From Paenibacillus guangzhouensis (GTDB lineage: Bacteria; Bacillota; Bacilli; Paenibacillales; Paenibacillaceae), in the NCBI RefSeq assembly GCF_009363075.1, contig NZ_CP045293.1, positions 5,615,501 to 5,679,500 of the forward strand: a DNA stretch of 64,000 bases. Reading direction: 5' to 3'. Below are positions 33,992 to 42,644 of this stretch, in pieces. Under the pieces are notes generated by a model. It saw nothing but the letters and a program-made list of their open reading frames with translations. It was not told the DNA's origin and ran no database searches. The position numbers and the translations under genes are program-made. Within the stretch, counting starts at the first letter, position 1. Each line of letters starts with the position of its first letter.

Positions 33992-34426
33992 ATGAGATTT
34001 ATGATGATTGTCAAAGCAACAACAGATTCGGAAGCAGGGGTTATGCCAAGCCAGGAGCTTATTGATGCGATGCAGAAATACAACGAGGAACTGGTGAAGG
34101 CCGGCGTCCTGCTCGCGGCAGATGGCCTCATGCCAAGCGCAAACGGAATTCGGATTTCCTATCCTGAACCTGGCGGCAAACCCAAAGTGATCGACGGTCC
34201 ATTTACCGAGGCGAAGGAGATGATTGCAGGGTATACGCTGATCGAAGTGAAATCCCGGGAAGAAGCAATCGAATGGGCGATGCGTATGCCGGACCCGCAT
34301 GGCTTCGGTCAGGGGGAGATTGAGCTAAGGCAGGTATTTGAGGTCGAAGATTTGATGGCCGACCCCGAGACATTGGCAAGGGAAACGCTGCTGCGTAAGC
34401 AGCTTGAGGAGCAGAAGCAAGCGTGA
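33992..34426 (+). CDS. DGPF/YCII-domain protein
   Basis: A 144-residue protein of the YCII-related DGPF family: FMMIVKATTDSEAG at the start, the name-giving IDGPFTEAKEMIAGYTLIEVKS in the middle, and AIEWAMRMPDPHG. Function is unknown, but members are strongly linked to ECF42 sigma factors. The ATG at 33992 lies 10 bases after AAGGAGG; the ATG at 33983 is too close. The stop codon overlaps the GTG start of the sigma gene (GTGA), indicating coupled translation. It has an ECF42-type promoter. Confidence 0.9.
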   Translation: MRFMMIVKATTDSEAGVMPSQELIDAMQKYNEELVKAGVLLAADGLMPSANGIRISYPEPGGKPKVIDGPFTEAKEMIAGYTLIEVKSREEAIEWAMRMPDPHGFGQGEIELRQVFEVEDLMADPETLARETLLRKQLEEQKQA

Positions 34427-35688
34427 CGGTAGCAAATACACAGCGAACCATAGATGCTATATGGCGCATCGAGTCGCCTAAGCTAATCGCCGGATTAACT
34501 CGCATGGTGCGAGACGTGGGGCTGGCAGAGGATTTGGCACAGGATGCGTTGGTCATTGCGCTAGAGCGTTGGCCGGAGATCGGGATCCCGGATAATCCGG
34601 GCGCCTGGTTAATGACCGCTGCCAAGCGGCGTGCGATCGATCTGCTGCGCAGGAATAAGGTACGGGATCAGAAGTATGATGAGATTGCCAGGCATGCAGA
34701 ACTGTATACGGAAGATGATGTGGATGCGAGGCTTGACGGGGAGATTAACGATGATCTTCTCCGTCTGATCTTCATGACCTGCCACCCGCTATTATCGCAG
34801 GATGCTAGAGTTGCCTTGACATTGCGTTTGTTGTGCGGGCTAACGACGGATGAGATTGCACGCTCATTCCTGGCAGCGGAGTCAACCATTGCGCAGCGCA
34901 TTGTACGGGCGAAGAAGACGCTTAATGCGGAGAAGGTGCCTTTCGAGGTGCCGATGGGGGACGAGCTGAAGGAACGTCTGGCCGCCGTACTCGAAGTCAT
35001 CTATCTGATGTTCAATGAGGGATATGCGGCGACTTCAGGCGATCATTGGGTTAAGCCGCTGCTCTGTCAGGAAGCGCTGCGGCTTGGGCGCGTTCTCGCA
35101 GAGATTGCGCCGCAGGAATCGGAGGTGCATGGGCTGGTTGCCTTGATGGAGATTCAATCCTCACGCTTCAGAACGCGGGTGAATGCCGCAGGTGAACCTG
35201 TGCTTCTGATGGATCAGAACCGAGCACAGTGGGATCGGTTGTTGATTCGACGGGGGCTTGCGGCATTGGAACGCTGCCAGAAGCTTGGTCGACCGCTTGG
35301 GCCGTATGCGCTGCAAGCAGCCATATCGGCATGCCATGCGGAGGCGAAATCAGCTGAGGAGACGAATTGGATTCGAATTGCAGCGCTATACGAAGGGTTG
35401 TCTCGATTGATGCCGTCGCCGGTCGTTGAGCTGAACCGGGCGGTTGCGATCGCCATGGCGTTCGGCCCGGAATTCGGTTTGCAGATTGTCGATGAGCTGA
35501 GCGTCGAGCCTGCCATGAGAGGATACCATCTGCTGCCGAGCGTGCGCGGTGACCTGCTGGTGAAGCTGGGACGGCTTGAAGAAGCTCGTGCAGAGTTCGA
35601 GCGCGCAGCCGCCATGACGCGGAATGTCCGCGAGCAGGCGTTGCTGCGTAGTCGGGCAGCCGAGTGTATGTCTGATGCATCGCAATAA
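34423..35688 (+). CDS. ECF42-group sigma factor with C-terminal TPR-like extension
   Basis: A 421-residue sigma factor. Region 2 includes GLAEDLAQDALVIALERWPE and PGAWLMTAAKRRAIDLLRR. Region 4 includes ARVALTLRLLCGLTTDEIARSFLAAESTIAQRIVRAKK. A ~220-residue helical C-terminal extension of TPR-like repeats begins near residue 185 (YLMFNEGYAATSGD, WDRLLIRRGLAALERC, GPYALQAAISACHAEA, PVVELNRAVAIAM). That layout defines the ECF42 group, which has no anti-sigma factor and whose extension controls activity. GTG start at 34423. Three promoters in this cluster carry the ECF42-like TGTCGA signature, including its own. Confidence 0.93.
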   Translation: MTVANTQRTIDAIWRIESPKLIAGLTRMVRDVGLAEDLAQDALVIALERWPEIGIPDNPGAWLMTAAKRRAIDLLRRNKVRDQKYDEIARHAELYTEDDVDARLDGEINDDLLRLIFMTCHPLLSQDARVALTLRLLCGLTTDEIARSFLAAESTIAQRIVRAKKTLNAEKVPFEVPMGDELKERLAAVLEVIYLMFNEGYAATSGDHWVKPLLCQEALRLGRVLAEIAPQESEVHGLVALMEIQSSRFRTRVNAAGEPVLLMDQNRAQWDRLLIRRGLAALERCQKLGRPLGPYALQAAISACHAEAKSAEETNWIRIAALYEGLSRLMPSPVVELNRAVAIAMAFGPEFGLQIVDELSVEPAMRGYHLLPSVRGDLLVKLGRLEEARAEFERAAAMTRNVREQALLRSRAAECMSDASQ

Positions 35689-35706
35689 TAATTTTTTTGA
35701 CCATGA

Positions 35707-35735
35707 TGTCGATAATGCCGTTGTCCGTTCGTCGT
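35707..35735 (+). promoter_or_regulatory. ECF42-type promoter 3
   Basis: TGTCGA-N17-CGTCGT upstream of the second DGPF gene. The match to promoter 1 extends through TCCGTTCGTCGTCTTCATAG. Confidence 0.85.
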
Positions 35736-35805
35736 CTTCATAGAGGGAGAACCTTGGCAGCTCGCCGCTGCTGCAGGCGGATCTTCCGAATAGGAGGGAA
35801 CGACA

Positions 35806-36237
35806 ATGCGATATATGTTGATTGCGAAGGCAACAGAGTACACGGAGGCAGGTGTGAAGTACAGCAGGGAATACGATGCGGCGAGGGCCGCGTATAAGGA
35901 ATCGCTCGTGAGAGCTGGCGTGCTCCTAGCCGATGAAGCGCTGCATCCTAGTGCGACGGGGCTTCGTATCGGGTATCCGGTCCATGGCGGAGAGCCGGAG
36001 GTCACCGTAGGGCCTTTCCCGGTAGACCAAGAGCTTATTGCCGGCTACATGGTGATTGAAGTGCGGTTGGAAGAAGAAGCGATTGATTGGGCGCGTCGTA
36101 TGCCGGTTCCAAGCGGGCCAATGGCCTTTGGGGTTGAGCTGCGCAAGCTCGAAGAGGATGTGGCTCTCGCAAGAGATCCCCACATTCTGGCGATGGAAGT
36201 GGATTTAGAAGAGCAGCGGAACATGTTGAACCAATGA
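35806..36237 (+). CDS. Second DGPF/YCII-domain protein
   Basis: A 143-residue paralogue of the protein at 33992: YMLIAKATEYTEAG, LVRAGVLLADEALHPSATGLRI, then VTVGPFPVDQELIAGYMVIEVR where DGPF has changed to VGPF, and AIDWARRMPVPSG. AGGAGGGAACGACA precedes the ATG. It has its own ECF42-type promoter at 35707. The two copies may have different partners or form a heteromer (inference). Confidence 0.88.
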   Translation: MRYMLIAKATEYTEAGVKYSREYDAARAAYKESLVRAGVLLADEALHPSATGLRIGYPVHGGEPEVTVGPFPVDQELIAGYMVIEVRLEEEAIDWARRMPVPSGPMAFGVELRKLEEDVALARDPHILAMEVDLEEQRNMLNQ

Positions 36238-36260
36238 TAATCAAAGGAGCGAATACGTCA

Positions 36261-36602
36261 ATGAATCAAGAAGTTACTGAATTTATCGAAACATTAAAGG
36301 AACCATGGCAAGGAGAGCTGTCCACAAATTTGCGCGAGGTTGTTCGCCAAGCCATACCGGACGTACAGGAGCGGATGCAGTACAAGAAGCCGCATTTTCT
36401 GAAAAACGGCAAATATGCTGCAGTGATCTCGACTTCGAAGGATGCGGTGAGCTTTACGATCTTCCATGCGACGAACCTTACACTTCCGGAAGGGATGTTC
36501 GATGGGCCGCCGGAGAGAAAGACGTTGAAGCTGCGTAAAGGGGATACGGTAGATGCTGAGCAGCTCGTGGCTTGGGTTAGTGAGGCATCGAGTGCAATTT
36601 AG
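36261..36602 (+). CDS. DUF1801 protein
   Basis: A 113-residue YdhG/DUF1801-type protein: QEVTEFIETLKEPWQGELSTNLREVV, then ERMQYKKPHFLKNGKYAAVISTSKDAVSFTIFHA. Its fold is related to YdeI and to iron-sulfur-cofactor-type small proteins, but its function is unknown. The start at 36261 follows AAAGGAG by 11 bases. It lies 23 bases after the second DGPF gene and probably shares its ECF42-dependent transcript, which ends at the terminator at 36637. Confidence 0.82.
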   Translation: MNQEVTEFIETLKEPWQGELSTNLREVVRQAIPDVQERMQYKKPHFLKNGKYAAVISTSKDAVSFTIFHATNLTLPEGMFDGPPERKTLKLRKGDTVDAEQLVAWVSEASSAI

Positions 36603-36636
36603 TTGTGGAGTTGAGATGTACGTTGCAAATTCGAAG

Positions 36637-36683
36637 AAGGACTGCTCTCTATGGCACCCGTGTGCTTAGGGCGGTCCTTTTTT
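36637..36683 (+). terminator. Terminator of ECF42 cluster
   Basis: Stem AAGGACTGC / GCGGTCCTT with an inner stem (CCC / GGG), followed by six T. Confidence 0.8.
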
Positions 36684-36782
36684 GGCGTAGAGACTTAGTG
36701 AAATATGGACGAATTCAAGGGCTGGTAAAGGCATAAGGATAAGAAGGTAAGATATTGAGTTTGTAGAAGAGGTTGGTGGAAC

Positions 36783-37739
36783 ATGCCGACACGACGTACG
36801 AACCGGACGCCCCTTGTCTTTGTCCCAGGGGTGTTCGGATCCATGAGCAGCAGCATTATACGAGGGACGGGGCACTGGAGCTTCGGCGTGGCGGGCGTGT
36901 TCTACGAGCCGTTCATAGATATGCTGAAGCAGATGGGCTACCGTTTACACATGGATTTGTTCATCGCTTACTATGATTGGCGGCAGCGTATTCCAGACAT
37001 TGTCGAGAACTACTTGAAGCCTGTCATTCAGGAGGCCAAGCGTGTATCGGGGGCATCCCGGGTGAATCTCGTCTGCCATAGCATGGGGGGCTTGGTTGCA
37101 CGAGGATACGTGCAGAGCCTGCCTTATTGGAATGATGTCGATCAGCTCATCATGTTGTGTACGCCGAATGCAGGATCGCCTTCCAATTATGTCTACTGGA
37201 CGGGCGGGGCGCTAGCGCCGGGGGCGGAGACACCGGAGAATATCGTGACGATCGCAATGAACAGCTATCTGGACAATGTGAAGCATGATCATCCGGATGA
37301 TCCGATCGAAGCTGTCCATACAGTATTCCCGAGCTTGCTGGAGCTTGTGCCGGCAAGAGAATACGGGAATTACTTGATCGTCGGACCGAAGGAGGAGATG
37401 CGGTTCGTTCCTTATTCTGCGATGCGGGTACAGAACGCCTTTCTTGACCGGCTGAATGCAGGACGCGCGATCATACAACATCGCGGGATTCAGGTGACTG
37501 TCATTGCGGGGATCGAGACTCGTACTGTGCAGATGCTTCGTAGGGTCCAAGGGGATATCCGTTCGGAAGATAGCGGAGCCGTCTGGCAGGCGATCCTCAG
37601 TGATACCGGCGATGGCAATGTATTGGTGAGCAGCGTTTTTGTTGTCGAAGGCGATCAATATCTCGTTGAAGGCAATCATATGCAGGTGCTCTTGCGGAGC
37701 GAATCTATTCTTCGTTCGAAGTTGACTCGCGATAAGTGA
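36783..37739 (+). CDS. LCAT/PGAP1-like lipase
   Basis: A 318-residue alpha/beta hydrolase of the lecithin:cholesterol acyltransferase-like type. The oxyanion loop is VFVPGVFGSMSS, followed by FIAYYDWRQRIPD. The nucleophile elbow is VCHSMGGLVARGYVQ (Ser near residue 104), a candidate Asp lies in SDTGDGNVLVSS and a His in EGNHMQVLL. No signal peptide is visible, so it is predicted to be cytoplasmic. It should cleave acyl esters. The gene is flanked by terminators on both sides. Confidence 0.87.
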   Translation: MPTRRTNRTPLVFVPGVFGSMSSSIIRGTGHWSFGVAGVFYEPFIDMLKQMGYRLHMDLFIAYYDWRQRIPDIVENYLKPVIQEAKRVSGASRVNLVCHSMGGLVARGYVQSLPYWNDVDQLIMLCTPNAGSPSNYVYWTGGALAPGAETPENIVTIAMNSYLDNVKHDHPDDPIEAVHTVFPSLLELVPAREYGNYLIVGPKEEMRFVPYSAMRVQNAFLDRLNAGRAIIQHRGIQVTVIAGIETRTVQMLRRVQGDIRSEDSGAVWQAILSDTGDGNVLVSSVFVVEGDQYLVEGNHMQVLLRSESILRSKLTRDK

Positions 37740-37748
37740 TTGAAGCGC

Positions 37749-37788
37749 AAAGACACTAGTGCCATTAGGCGCTAGTGTCTTTCTTTTC
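37749..37788 (+). terminator. Terminator after lipase gene
   Basis: 15-bp stem AAAGACACTAGTGCC / GGCGCTAGTGTCTTT, loop of 4, then CTTTTCTT. Confidence 0.92.
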
Positions 37789-37812
37789 TTGTGCCCGTGT
37801 CTTGATCTTGAT

Positions 37813-38817
37813 CTATTGTAATGTGCAGGCGAGGACGGTATCCCCGAAGGCTTGAATATCCTCTAAATAATCGTATCCATGTGGATTGGCGCCGGTTTGA
37901 TTATACATTCGCACTGCGACCAGTTGATACTGTGGAATGACGAGACAGGCGCAGCCTGTTTTGCCGAGAATTTGATAGGATCCTGTCGGCAACGAATGCC
38001 CAAGCTCCGAGAGAGGTCTTGGCTTGTCCTGGACCCACCACGCAAATCCGTTCCTTGGCAAAGAATCATCTAAGCGTGATGGGCTCTGTATGATCGTTGC
38101 ACGTTCTGTGACTTCTCTCGGAATCACTTGTTTGCCATTTACGAGGCCATGTTGCAGATGCAGATATCCCCAATGCGCTAGTTCTCGTGCACTAACAAAT
38201 AGGTTCACTTCTCCGCCTTGTTCCGCAGCATACGATTCCCCTAGCCACACGAGATGTTCATTCGGTTCCTTCTGCCATCCCGTCTCTGTCAACCCGCATG
38301 GACCGAACACATAGTGACGCATGACATCGGCAAGAGGTGCCTCGAACACCTTACGAATCACACGAATCAGCATATTAATTCCGACGTTGTTATACATCCA
38401 ACCTGTCCCGGCAGGAAAGGCTCTCTCGTGGTTGTTCTTGAGCCCGTGGGTATGCGTTAACAGATGTCTGAGGGTGGTTCCTTGCACGGCTTTAACGTTC
38501 AAATCATCCAAGTAACCGGTAATGGGGTCGTCAAGAGAGGAGATCCGCTTCTGGTGAAGCGCCAGACTGACGGCCAGACCCAGGTACGATTTCCTGACGG
38601 AAGCTACATTGAAGCGTGTAGAGGCTGTGACGGGAAGTGTTTGAGCTTCATAATCATAAGATCCCATGTAGGATTCATGGACAACGGTATCGCGGTGAAT
38701 GACATATACGGCTGCGGCGGTACAAGAGAGTTGTTCTTTAACCCGGAGAATTCGATCGGTCAATGGTGTAAATTGCTCACGCTGCACCGGTTGTGCACGT
38801 TCAGGCATGTTCATCAC
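37813..38817 (-). CDS. Serine hydrolase of the beta-lactamase / class C family
   Basis: A 334-residue penicillin-binding-protein-like hydrolase. The nucleophile motif S-x-x-K is in FNVASVRKSYLGLAVSLAL, the Y-x-N motif in GWMYNNVGINMLI, and a third motif position lies near HSLPTGSYQILGKTG. No signal peptide, so it is a cytoplasmic esterase or peptidase rather than a classic beta-lactamase. GTG at 38817 has GGAGG 10 bases upstream. It follows an HxlR gene on the same strand with a 44-base gap and may be co-transcribed. Confidence 0.85.
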   Translation of the reverse strand: MMNMPERAQPVQREQFTPLTDRILRVKEQLSCTAAAVYVIHRDTVVHESYMGSYDYEAQTLPVTASTRFNVASVRKSYLGLAVSLALHQKRISSLDDPITGYLDDLNVKAVQGTTLRHLLTHTHGLKNNHERAFPAGTGWMYNNVGINMLIRVIRKVFEAPLADVMRHYVFGPCGLTETGWQKEPNEHLVWLGESYAAEQGGEVNLFVSARELAHWGYLHLQHGLVNGKQVIPREVTERATIIQSPSRLDDSLPRNGFAWWVQDKPRPLSELGHSLPTGSYQILGKTGCACLVIPQYQLVAVRMYNQTGANPHGYDYLEDIQAFGDTVLACTLQ

Positions 38818-38861
38818 GCTGCCATCGCCTCCAATATTTTGATTTGAAAAGCTTGTGTTCA

Positions 38862-39224
38862 CTAGCCCTCTGCGTCTCTCGCAGGTCCCCACTTGATGGC
38901 CCATTTCTCCATCTCCTTCAGGGAGGTCTGGAAGTCCATACCTTTCTCCGTTAAGGAATATTCCACGCTAATCGGAACAGTAGGAAACACCTGACGCCGG
39001 ACGATCTCATTCTTCTCCAAGAGCCTGAGGACGTTAGTCAGCGATTGTGTCTTTACGACGGCAAGGTCTCGGTGAAGCTGCTGGAACCGTTTGGGCCCTT
39101 GCGAGAGCTCGGCGATGATGAGGAACGCCCATTTGGCGTTCAGAATTTGCAATACGGAACAAATATGCGAGTACCGTTGTTCATTTGGACCTTGCACGTG
39201 ATCTTCCAATTCGACCATCTCCAT
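38862..39224 (-). CDS. HxlR-family transcriptional regulator
   Basis: A 120-residue HxlR protein: ICSVLQILNAKWAFLIIAELSQGPKRFQQL, VVKTQSLTNVLRLLEKNEIV and the wing VPISVEYSLTEKGMDF. A Cys at about residue 22 is at the position used for redox sensing. The ribosome binding site before 39224 is poor (AATAAGTAAG), so the start is less sure than in neighbours. It is divergent from a frameshifted MFS pump, with a palindrome over the pump's -35 element. Confidence 0.88.
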   Translation of the reverse strand: MEMVELEDHVQGPNEQRYSHICSVLQILNAKWAFLIIAELSQGPKRFQQLHRDLAVVKTQSLTNVLRLLEKNEIVRRQVFPTVPISVEYSLTEKGMDFQTSLKEMEKWAIKWGPARDAEG

Positions 39225-39282
39225 AACTTACTTATTGTTAGGTAGTCAAAAGTTTTGGATAATGTCCATTCATTTTGCCTTC

Positions 39283-39311
39283 TTACATAAAGAATGTAAC
39301 CTCATTATAAT
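39283..39311 (+). promoter_or_regulatory. MFS promoter with operator over its -35
   Basis: TTACAT and TATAAT are separated by exactly 17 bases. The -35 is the left arm of the 6-5-6 inverted repeat TTACAT-AAAGA-ATGTAA (39283-39299), a likely HxlR binding site. Confidence 0.7.
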
Positions 39312-39353
39312 TCCAATTACAGGGAATGGAAAGATGAGAAAGGGATGATCGAT

Positions 39354-40525
39354 ATGCATCGATTAACAATTTATTTATTAGCACTGGGGGTCTTCTTCAC
39401 TGCGACGGCAGAGATTGTGGTCTCCGGGATTCTTCCAATGATCGCGCGGGATTTGGGCATCTCCATCGCGCTTGCAGGTCAGCTCATCACGGCGTATTCG
39501 CTTGCGTTCGCAATCGGAACGCCGATTGTCGTCGCGCTTACAGCGCGATTGGAACGCAGGCTAGTGCTCGTCAGTGCATTGATCGCGTTCATGCTAGGGA
39601 GTGCCGTCGCCGTGTCGGGTACGGATATAACCATCCTCATGGTGTCGCGAGTCATTCTTGGCGTAAGTGCCGGGGTATATCTTGTTGTTGCTCTCGGCGT
39701 GGTGGCGAAGCTCGTCTCTGCGGAACGGATTGGAGGCTCGATCGGTACGATTATTCTCGGATTCAGTGCGGCGATGATCTTGGGCGTCCCGATGGGGATT
39801 GCGATCGCGTCATGGCTGAACTGGCAGGCGATATTCATCGTGCTCGGCGTTCTCAGTTTATTCGTTACGTTGGCGCTCTATCGTCTTCTGCCACAGCTGG
39901 ATGGAGAGGCGCCGATACCTTGGCAGCAGCAAGTGAAGGTATTGGGTAGTACCGTTATTGTCAGCGGTTTGCTGCTGACGTTCTTCCGCGAGTCAGGCAA
40001 TTCCGTGTTCTTCACGTATGTTGCACCGTTTATGACAGACATGCTGCAGATGGATATACGACGAGCATTAGCGTGACGATGCTGATGCTTGGCATTTTCG
40101 GGGCGATAGGATCGAGACTAGGCGGCTACGGCGTGGATCGGTGGGGTGCCTCCCGCGTCATTACGGCGAGTGTGGCATTGCATGTGGTTGCTCTCGCCCT
40201 GCTGCCCCTGTTCTCGGGGATGAAGTTCATGGGACTGTTCCTCATTGTTATTATTGTGTTCGCGATGTTCTTGGCGGGGCCAGCGATCCAGACCTATTTC
40301 ATCCAGCAGGCACCGCATTCCTCGAATTTGGTACTGAGTCTGAACACTTCCATTATCCATTTTGGGTTGGCAGCAGGGGCGGGCGCCGGAGGGGCATTGG
40401 TGAGTTCGACGTCTACCGTGCTCTATAACCCATGGTTGGCCAGCATTGTTGTCTCTCTAGGTCTTGCAGCAGCAATCGTCAGCTTCTATGTGCGTGGCAA
40501 ACGCGAGGTACAGACGACATCATAG
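39354..40525 (+). pseudogene. MFS transporter (YdhP/AraJ-like), frameshifted
   Basis: Two overlapping frames make one 12-helix MFS exporter. The first (39354-40076) carries helices 1-6 and part of 7, with ARDLGISIALAGQLITAYSLAF and SRVILGVSAGVYLVVALGVVAK. The second (readable from about 40055 to 40525) carries the rest, with GIFGAIGSRLGGYGVDRWG. They meet at ATGGATATACG: one missing base there turns YTTSISVTMLML into the stop-containing IRRALA. The restored protein would be about 390 residues. The second half has a GTG at 40073 but no clear ribosome site. The ATG at 39354 follows AAAGGG by 9 bases. Confidence 0.82.
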
Positions 40526-40550
40526 CGTTAATCGGTTCAAGGATTGTAAG

Positions 40551-40586
40551 CTCCAATCTTATCTATGCGGTAAGATTGGAGTTTTT
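40551..40586 (+). terminator. Terminator after MFS gene
   Basis: Stem CTCCAATCTTA / TAAGATTGGAG with a 9-base loop, then five T. Confidence 0.9.
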
Positions 40587-40630
40587 GCGTTAAAATGGAA
40601 GGTGAGAGGGAAATGAAGGGAGCGGAGGGT

Positions 40631-41329
40631 ATGACTGTATTAGAAGTAGATATTGTGGAAGCGGGTTATGAAGTCCATGAGCCGAAAATCCATGCGATTC
40701 AATTTCAAGTGAAACCGGGTGAATTGGTCGGGCTGATCGGGCCGAACGGTGCAGGCAAAAGTACGACGATGAAGAGCTTGATGGGCTTATTGAAACATTG
40801 CAAAGGTGAGATTCGATTCACCGGGCCGCAGCAGTCCTACGGCTATATTCCGGAGAAGCCGATCATGTATGATGCGATGACGCTGTGGGAGCATCTGGAG
40901 CTGGCGGCGGCAGCCTACGATCTGCCGGTCGAAGTCTTCGAACAGCGAGCGAATGAGCTGCTGCGGCAATTCCGGCTGCAGGATGTTAAGCATCAGCTCC
41001 CAGCGAGCTTCTCCAAAGGCATGCAGCAGAAAATGATGCTCGTCATCGGCTTCTTGACCGAACCGGACGTCTACATCGTGGACGAGCCTTTCGTCGGGCT
41101 GGACCCGAGAGCGACGAAGGACTTCTTACGCATGCTCGATCTGGAACGGAAACGCGGCGCGGGCGTGCTGATGTCGACGCATGTGCTGGATACAGCAGAG
41201 CGAATCTGCAGTTCCTTCGTCATGGTCGACCAAGGGAGAGTCGTGGCGAGCGGGACTCTTGCGGAGATCCAAGCGCAGAGCGGATTGCCGGAGGGTACAC
41301 TGCTCGATTGTTTTGATGCTTTAACTTGA
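40631..41329 (+). CDS. ecsA: EcsA-type ABC transporter ATP-binding protein
   Basis: A 232-residue ATPase. Walker A is IGPNGAGKSTTMKSLMG, the signature SFSKGMQQKMMLVIG (S-K-G-M-Q form typical of EcsA), Walker B VYIVDEPFVGLDP, and the H-loop is LMSTHVLD. The next gene encodes an EcsB-like membrane protein, so the pair is the Ecs transporter that in Bacillus affects protein secretion and intramembrane proteolysis. The ATG at 40631 follows AAGGGAG by 8 bases; earlier in-frame starts (40595, 40613) have weaker sites. Confidence 0.88.
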   Translation: MTVLEVDIVEAGYEVHEPKIHAIQFQVKPGELVGLIGPNGAGKSTTMKSLMGLLKHCKGEIRFTGPQQSYGYIPEKPIMYDAMTLWEHLELAAAAYDLPVEVFEQRANELLRQFRLQDVKHQLPASFSKGMQQKMMLVIGFLTEPDVYIVDEPFVGLDPRATKDFLRMLDLERKRGAGVLMSTHVLDTAERICSSFVMVDQGRVVASGTLAEIQAQSGLPEGTLLDCFDALT

Positions 41330-41353
41330 AGGAGAGAGTAGAGGTGAACCGTC

Positions 41354-42589
41354 ATGCGCATCCATGCGAAGCAATTAGCAAGGAGAAGACTGAAGGAGGA
41401 TGCCGTTTATCAATATAAGGCGCTGCGCAGCGCAGTAGACTGGACCGTTATGCTGTATTTCATCGTACCTGGCATTTTTTTCGCGGTGATTGGATATCGG
41501 TCGTTGTGGACAGACGATTTTCCCGCATGGATCGAATATATGCCTGCATCCGTTGTAGCAGCGCTGTTGTTCCTCTGTGCGCGGAGAGGGAATGTTCGAG
41601 TGCTGGTACAAGAAGCAGACGTGTTATTTCTGCGGCAGAAAGAAAGCTGGGTGCACGCCCTGACTCAGGTGGGTTGTCTCTATAGTATGACGCTTGATGT
41701 ACTTATAAGTGTTTTGGCGTACGTAGCGGTACTGCCGATCGGGATGCGATCTTTCGGATGGATATGGGGTGAGTGGACGGGATTGCTCCTGTTCCATTTG
41801 TGCTATTCGATGTTATGGTCCTTACTCAATAATCGTATTCAGATATCGCTCTCCGGTTGGCGGCGTTGGGTGATAAAATGGGGCGTGACCGCGGCTGGAG
41901 GCGTGCTGTATGTAGCAATAGTGCTCCGTTATAGTCAACTTACATGGCTGCTGGTCGGGGGTGCGGTGTTATGGATGGCACTCCTTGTGCTCCTTATGCG
42001 GTCGCGGATACGTTGTGTGGATGCTTTTGAGCAGGATATCCTCGTGGAGGGCAAGCAGCGGATGCGACTAACCGGGTTGCTGCTGCACAATACACTAGAT
42101 CGGTCACCGTGGTTCCGCATGCGCAGACCGATGTTGTTTCGCCACTCGAATCATTTGTTCTCGTCTCGTCAACCACACCTTGTCGTAGCTGAACTCGCGA
42201 TCAAATCGGTCTACCGCTCGAATCTGCAATTGAAGACCATGCTGCAGCTGCTCGGGGCGGGGATTGCTGCCGTCCTGTTGACGCCGACGATGATTAAGAT
42301 TATCGTATTCGTCTTATTAACGTTGTTAGTCTGGTATTGGATGCAGGGCGTCTGGCACGATTTCGTGAAATCCGCTTATGTGAAAATGTTCCGCTGGCGC
42401 GAGGAGGATCTCCGTGCTGCGAAGCCAATTGCTGTCTATGGCCTGATGCTGCCGATCACTGTGGTGCTTGGGTTAGTCATGGGTTTGTTGATTCAAGGGA
42501 TATGGGGCGGTCTGATCGCAATTCCGGTGAGCGCGTTGTTCGGCTGGATTATCGTACATACGATCGGTGCAGTCGATATTCGTAAGTGA
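41354..42589 (+). CDS. ecsB: EcsB-type ABC transporter membrane protein
   Basis: A 411-residue membrane protein with about 8-10 hydrophobic segments. It begins with the EcsB-like RIHAKQLARRRLKEDAVYQYKALRSAVDWTV and has the conserved block LFLRQKESWVHALTQ. It lies 24 bases after ecsA with GAGGTGAAC before its ATG, so the two form an operon. The pair likely exports peptides or lipopeptide-like substrates; the substrate is not known. Confidence 0.88.
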   Translation: MRIHAKQLARRRLKEDAVYQYKALRSAVDWTVMLYFIVPGIFFAVIGYRSLWTDDFPAWIEYMPASVVAALLFLCARRGNVRVLVQEADVLFLRQKESWVHALTQVGCLYSMTLDVLISVLAYVAVLPIGMRSFGWIWGEWTGLLLFHLCYSMLWSLLNNRIQISLSGWRRWVIKWGVTAAGGVLYVAIVLRYSQLTWLLVGGAVLWMALLVLLMRSRIRCVDAFEQDILVEGKQRMRLTGLLLHNTLDRSPWFRMRRPMLFRHSNHLFSSRQPHLVVAELAIKSVYRSNLQLKTMLQLLGAGIAAVLLTPTMIKIIVFVLLTLLVWYWMQGVWHDFVKSAYVKMFRWREEDLRAAKPIAVYGLMLPITVVLGLVMGLLIQGIWGGLIAIPVSALFGWIIVHTIGAVDIRK

Positions 42590-42644
42590 TGTTGGGCAGG
42601 ATAGTACCCGTAACCACCTTCAATACAGAAAGAAGTGAGCTATT

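Noticed and set aside
37879-38847. Several plus-strand frames opposite the beta-lactamase-fold gene
   Set aside because: They are shadows of the minus-strand gene, whose S-x-x-K and Y-x-N motifs fix the coding strand.
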